Part shown: in pieces, positions 63,026-64,000 of the stretch
Position numbering within the stretch: position 1 is the first letter of the stretch
How the letters are laid out: the number at the start of each line of letters is the position of its first letter
NCBI GenBank assembly: GCA_949298985.1
Contig: CASFYV010000021.1
Coordinates: 372,001-436,000, forward strand
Direction: 5' to 3'
Source: an uncultured bacterium
GTDB taxonomy: Bacteria; Cyanobacteriota; Vampirovibrionia; Gastranaerophilales; Gastranaerophilaceae
DNA length: 64,000 nucleotides
The notes under the pieces: model-generated
Databases searched by the model: none
Seen by the model: only the letters and a program-made list of their open reading frames with translations
What the model was told of the DNA's origin: nothing
Translations under genes and position numbers: made by a program

Positions 63026-63147
63026 CACCCCACCCCCTACCCCCTCCCTCAAGGGGAGGGGACTACTGATGAGAAGAAGTTTATAGTTGAGGAATTTAAA
63101 AAAAGTATCAAAAATCTCCTTCCCCAAGGGAAGGTTAGGATGGGGTG
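63026..63147. mobile_element. MITE-like 122-bp repeat element
   Basis: The ends are imperfect inverted repeats: CACCCCACCCCCTA at the left and a TAGGATGGGGTG segment at the right. Each end carries an inner hairpin: CCCCTCCC/GGGAGGGG around TCAAG on the left and CCTTCCC/GGGAAGG around CAA on the right. The GC-rich ends stand out sharply against the AT-rich background, and the middle (63064-63115) is ordinary AT-rich sequence. No transposase is encoded. This shape matches miniature repeat families in many AT-rich genomes. The 404-base gap 62936-63340 contains no convincing gene. Confidence 0.65.
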
Positions 63148-63203
63148 TTTTTTAGAAGAGAAGAGGATAAGTTTATAAGTTTAGAAGAATTTAACAATAA
63201 AAC

Positions 63204-63230
63204 TCTATTCACTAGTCACTATTCACTAAT
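63204..63230. repeat. CACTA-type short tandem repeat, copy 2
   Basis: A 27-base tract matching 37628-37654 at 26 positions. Further ATTCACTA units occur at 63293-63301. Both copies sit in long intergenic regions next to GC-rich or palindromic repeats. Confidence 0.65.
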
Positions 63231-63269
63231 TTAAAATGCACTCCTCACTCTTAACGCCTCACGCTTCAC

Positions 63270-63336
63270 TGGTGTAGCAAGCTCCACCCTACTATTCACT
63301 AAATATAAAATTTTGGTGCAAAAAATTGCACCCTAC
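63270..63336. repeat. Two REP-like palindromes with CTAC tails
   Basis: 63270-63292 and 63314-63336 each start with TGGTG, form a palindrome (GGTG...CACC; GGTGCAA...TTGCACC) and end in CCCTAC. Together with 60502-60523 they share the layout TGG-palindrome-C(C)TAC. Such elements resemble REP sequences mobilised by RAYT transposases in other bacteria. Confidence 0.55.
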
Positions 63337-63340
63337 AAAC

Positions 63341-64000
63341 TTAAATGTTTATAACTTTTGTTAGAATTGCGAGAAATTTAGGCGGATATTTTAATAGTTC
63401 ATCAAGCGGGTTTTTTGTTGGTAATATATCCTTATCTGATATACAATCGCATATTAATTTGGTAAAAGTTTCTGCAAAAACTTCATGATATTGGTTAAGC
63501 GGAAGAGTAGCATAATGTCCTAAAACATTTCTAATAATAGTATTTTCTTCTTGTGAAAAAATTTTATTTTGCAATTCTTTCATGATGGCTAATCCGTCTT
63601 TAATTGTATTTTTTGCAGGATATAAACTTCGTGTATAAGGACAAGAACCCAAATAACCATATTTTTTATATATATGATTTATATAAGTGCTATGTAGAAT
63701 TTCATGTATGGTTTCAGATAAAAAATGTCCACTACTACGTTTACCATTTTTAAAATCATCTTCTATAACATAGTCTAATTCTTCTAGGCTTGCTATTTGT
63801 TCTTGTAATATAGAACCTGTTTTAAAAGGCGGGGTATTTTTTAATATAGTTTGTGTTTCAGGAATACAAAAATTTTTTACATTTATACCATCTATTAATT
63901 CATCTTGTTTATAGACTTTAAATTCTGGAAAGTTAAAGACATATAATGACTTATTTGTTCTCGTTTGTAAAAAATCAAAAATTTTAAAAATCTGATTTAA
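63341..64000 (-). CDS. Zincin-type metallopeptidase, 5'-truncated
   Basis: The minus-strand frame is open from 64000 to the stop at 63341, so the start lies outside the window; the TTG at 63652 is internal. The visible 219 residues contain a zinc-binding HEILH (bases 63692-63706, in LSETIHEILHSTY) and, about 70 residues later, EVFAETFTKL (63464-63484), the position of a downstream Glu ligand. The combination HExxH ... (F)AExF resembles gluzincin/ATLF-like toxin-type peptidases. No signal peptide can be assessed. An extracellular or effector role is inferred only. Confidence 0.7.
   Translation of the reverse strand, partial: LNQIFKIFDFLQTRTNKSLYVFNFPEFKVYKQDELIDGINVKNFCIPETQTILKNTPPFKTGSILQEQIASLEELDYVIEDDFKNGKRSSGHFLSETIHEILHSTYINHIYKKYGYLGSCPYTRSLYPAKNTIKDGLAIMKELQNKIFSQEENTIIRNVLGHYATLPLNQYHEVFAETFTKLICDCISDKDILPTKNPLDELLKYPPKFLAILTKVINI

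Noticed and set aside
62981..63178. 65-codon frame after pgk
   Set aside because: It begins inside the pgk terminator and translates the MITE-like repeat (HPTPYPLPQGEG is a typical repeat-derived peptide).
1..64000. tRNA genes, 16S/23S rRNA, tmRNA, SRP RNA or CRISPR arrays
   Set aside because: All intergenic regions were read for acceptor/T-loop signatures, the SRP GGAA tetraloop block and regularly spaced repeats; none was seen. A covariance-model scan would settle it.

Overview
The window is an AT-rich bacterial chromosome segment with dense, mostly short-spaced genes on both strands. Gene content points to a strictly anaerobic, diderm relative of the cyanobacteria, most likely a gut Melainabacteria/Gastranaerophilales (Vampirovibrionia) genome. 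The supporting features are LL-diaminopimelate aminotransferase, class III (anaerobic) ribonucleotide reductase with its activase, a CoA-disulfide-reductase-type flavoprotein, a secreted SLH-domain protein, a cyanobacterial-style short S1 protein, a TonB-type C-terminal domain and a long type-A-like RNase P RNA. This assignment is an inference from gene content; no 16S rRNA gene is present.

Layout. 1-4.9 kb: truncated 4-alpha-glucanotransferase, CoA-disulfide reductase family enzyme, RseP site-2 protease, CoaD. 4.9-15.2 kb: a chemosensory block. A membrane MCP and a hybrid CheA-REC run leftward; a REC-GGDEF diguanylate cyclase and a double-CheW protein run rightward, followed by a large envelope-type reading frame split by one in-frame TAA and a solute-binding lipoprotein. 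The block looks like a reduced Wsp-type pathway that makes c-di-GMP. 15.2-25.1 kb: glycosyltransferase, DapL, two lineage-type proteins, bifunctional nuclease, NAD kinase, an EF-hand-like protein, S1, TruB, RbfA. 25.1-37.5 kb: a 975-aa unknown, a DMT exporter, the SLH protein, a LysM protein, RadA, an amidohydrolase, a papain-like candidate, YraN, GatB. 37.5-42.5 kb: nrdD ... nrdG with a metallo-beta-lactamase-fold protein and small helical proteins between them. 42.5-47.8 kb: an alanine/sodium symporter, a complete HinP1I-like (predicted GCGC) restriction-modification pair, a MalG-like permease, an XRE regulator, rnpB. 47.8-64 kb: a 1282-aa tandem SF1 helicase, PncC, a TonB-C/TPR protein, an ADP-ribosyltransferase-like candidate, a 2-hydroxyacyl-CoA dehydratase-family protein, MutL, Maf, tandem paralogs of unknown function, a TatD-linked radical SAM protein, QueD, a uridine-kinase-like protein, Pgk, a repeat-rich intergenic region, and a truncated HExxH metallopeptidase.

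The most interesting signals are these. (1) A short N-terminal motif (roughly M-K-I-x-x-I-N-x-x-x-F-x-x-K) recurs on otherwise unrelated proteins; one amidohydrolase carries it while its nearby homolog lacks it, so it may be an undescribed sorting tag. (2) A single in-frame stop splits an otherwise open 886-codon frame. (3) A Wsp-like signalling set lacks methylation enzymes. (4) A helicase has a degenerate N-terminal SF1 module fused to an active one. (5) Several genes have a -10 box 6-7 nt before the start codon, which suggests leaderless mRNAs. (6) Several putative effector-type enzymes (cysteine-peptidase-like, ART-like, zincin) lie among the lineage-specific genes.
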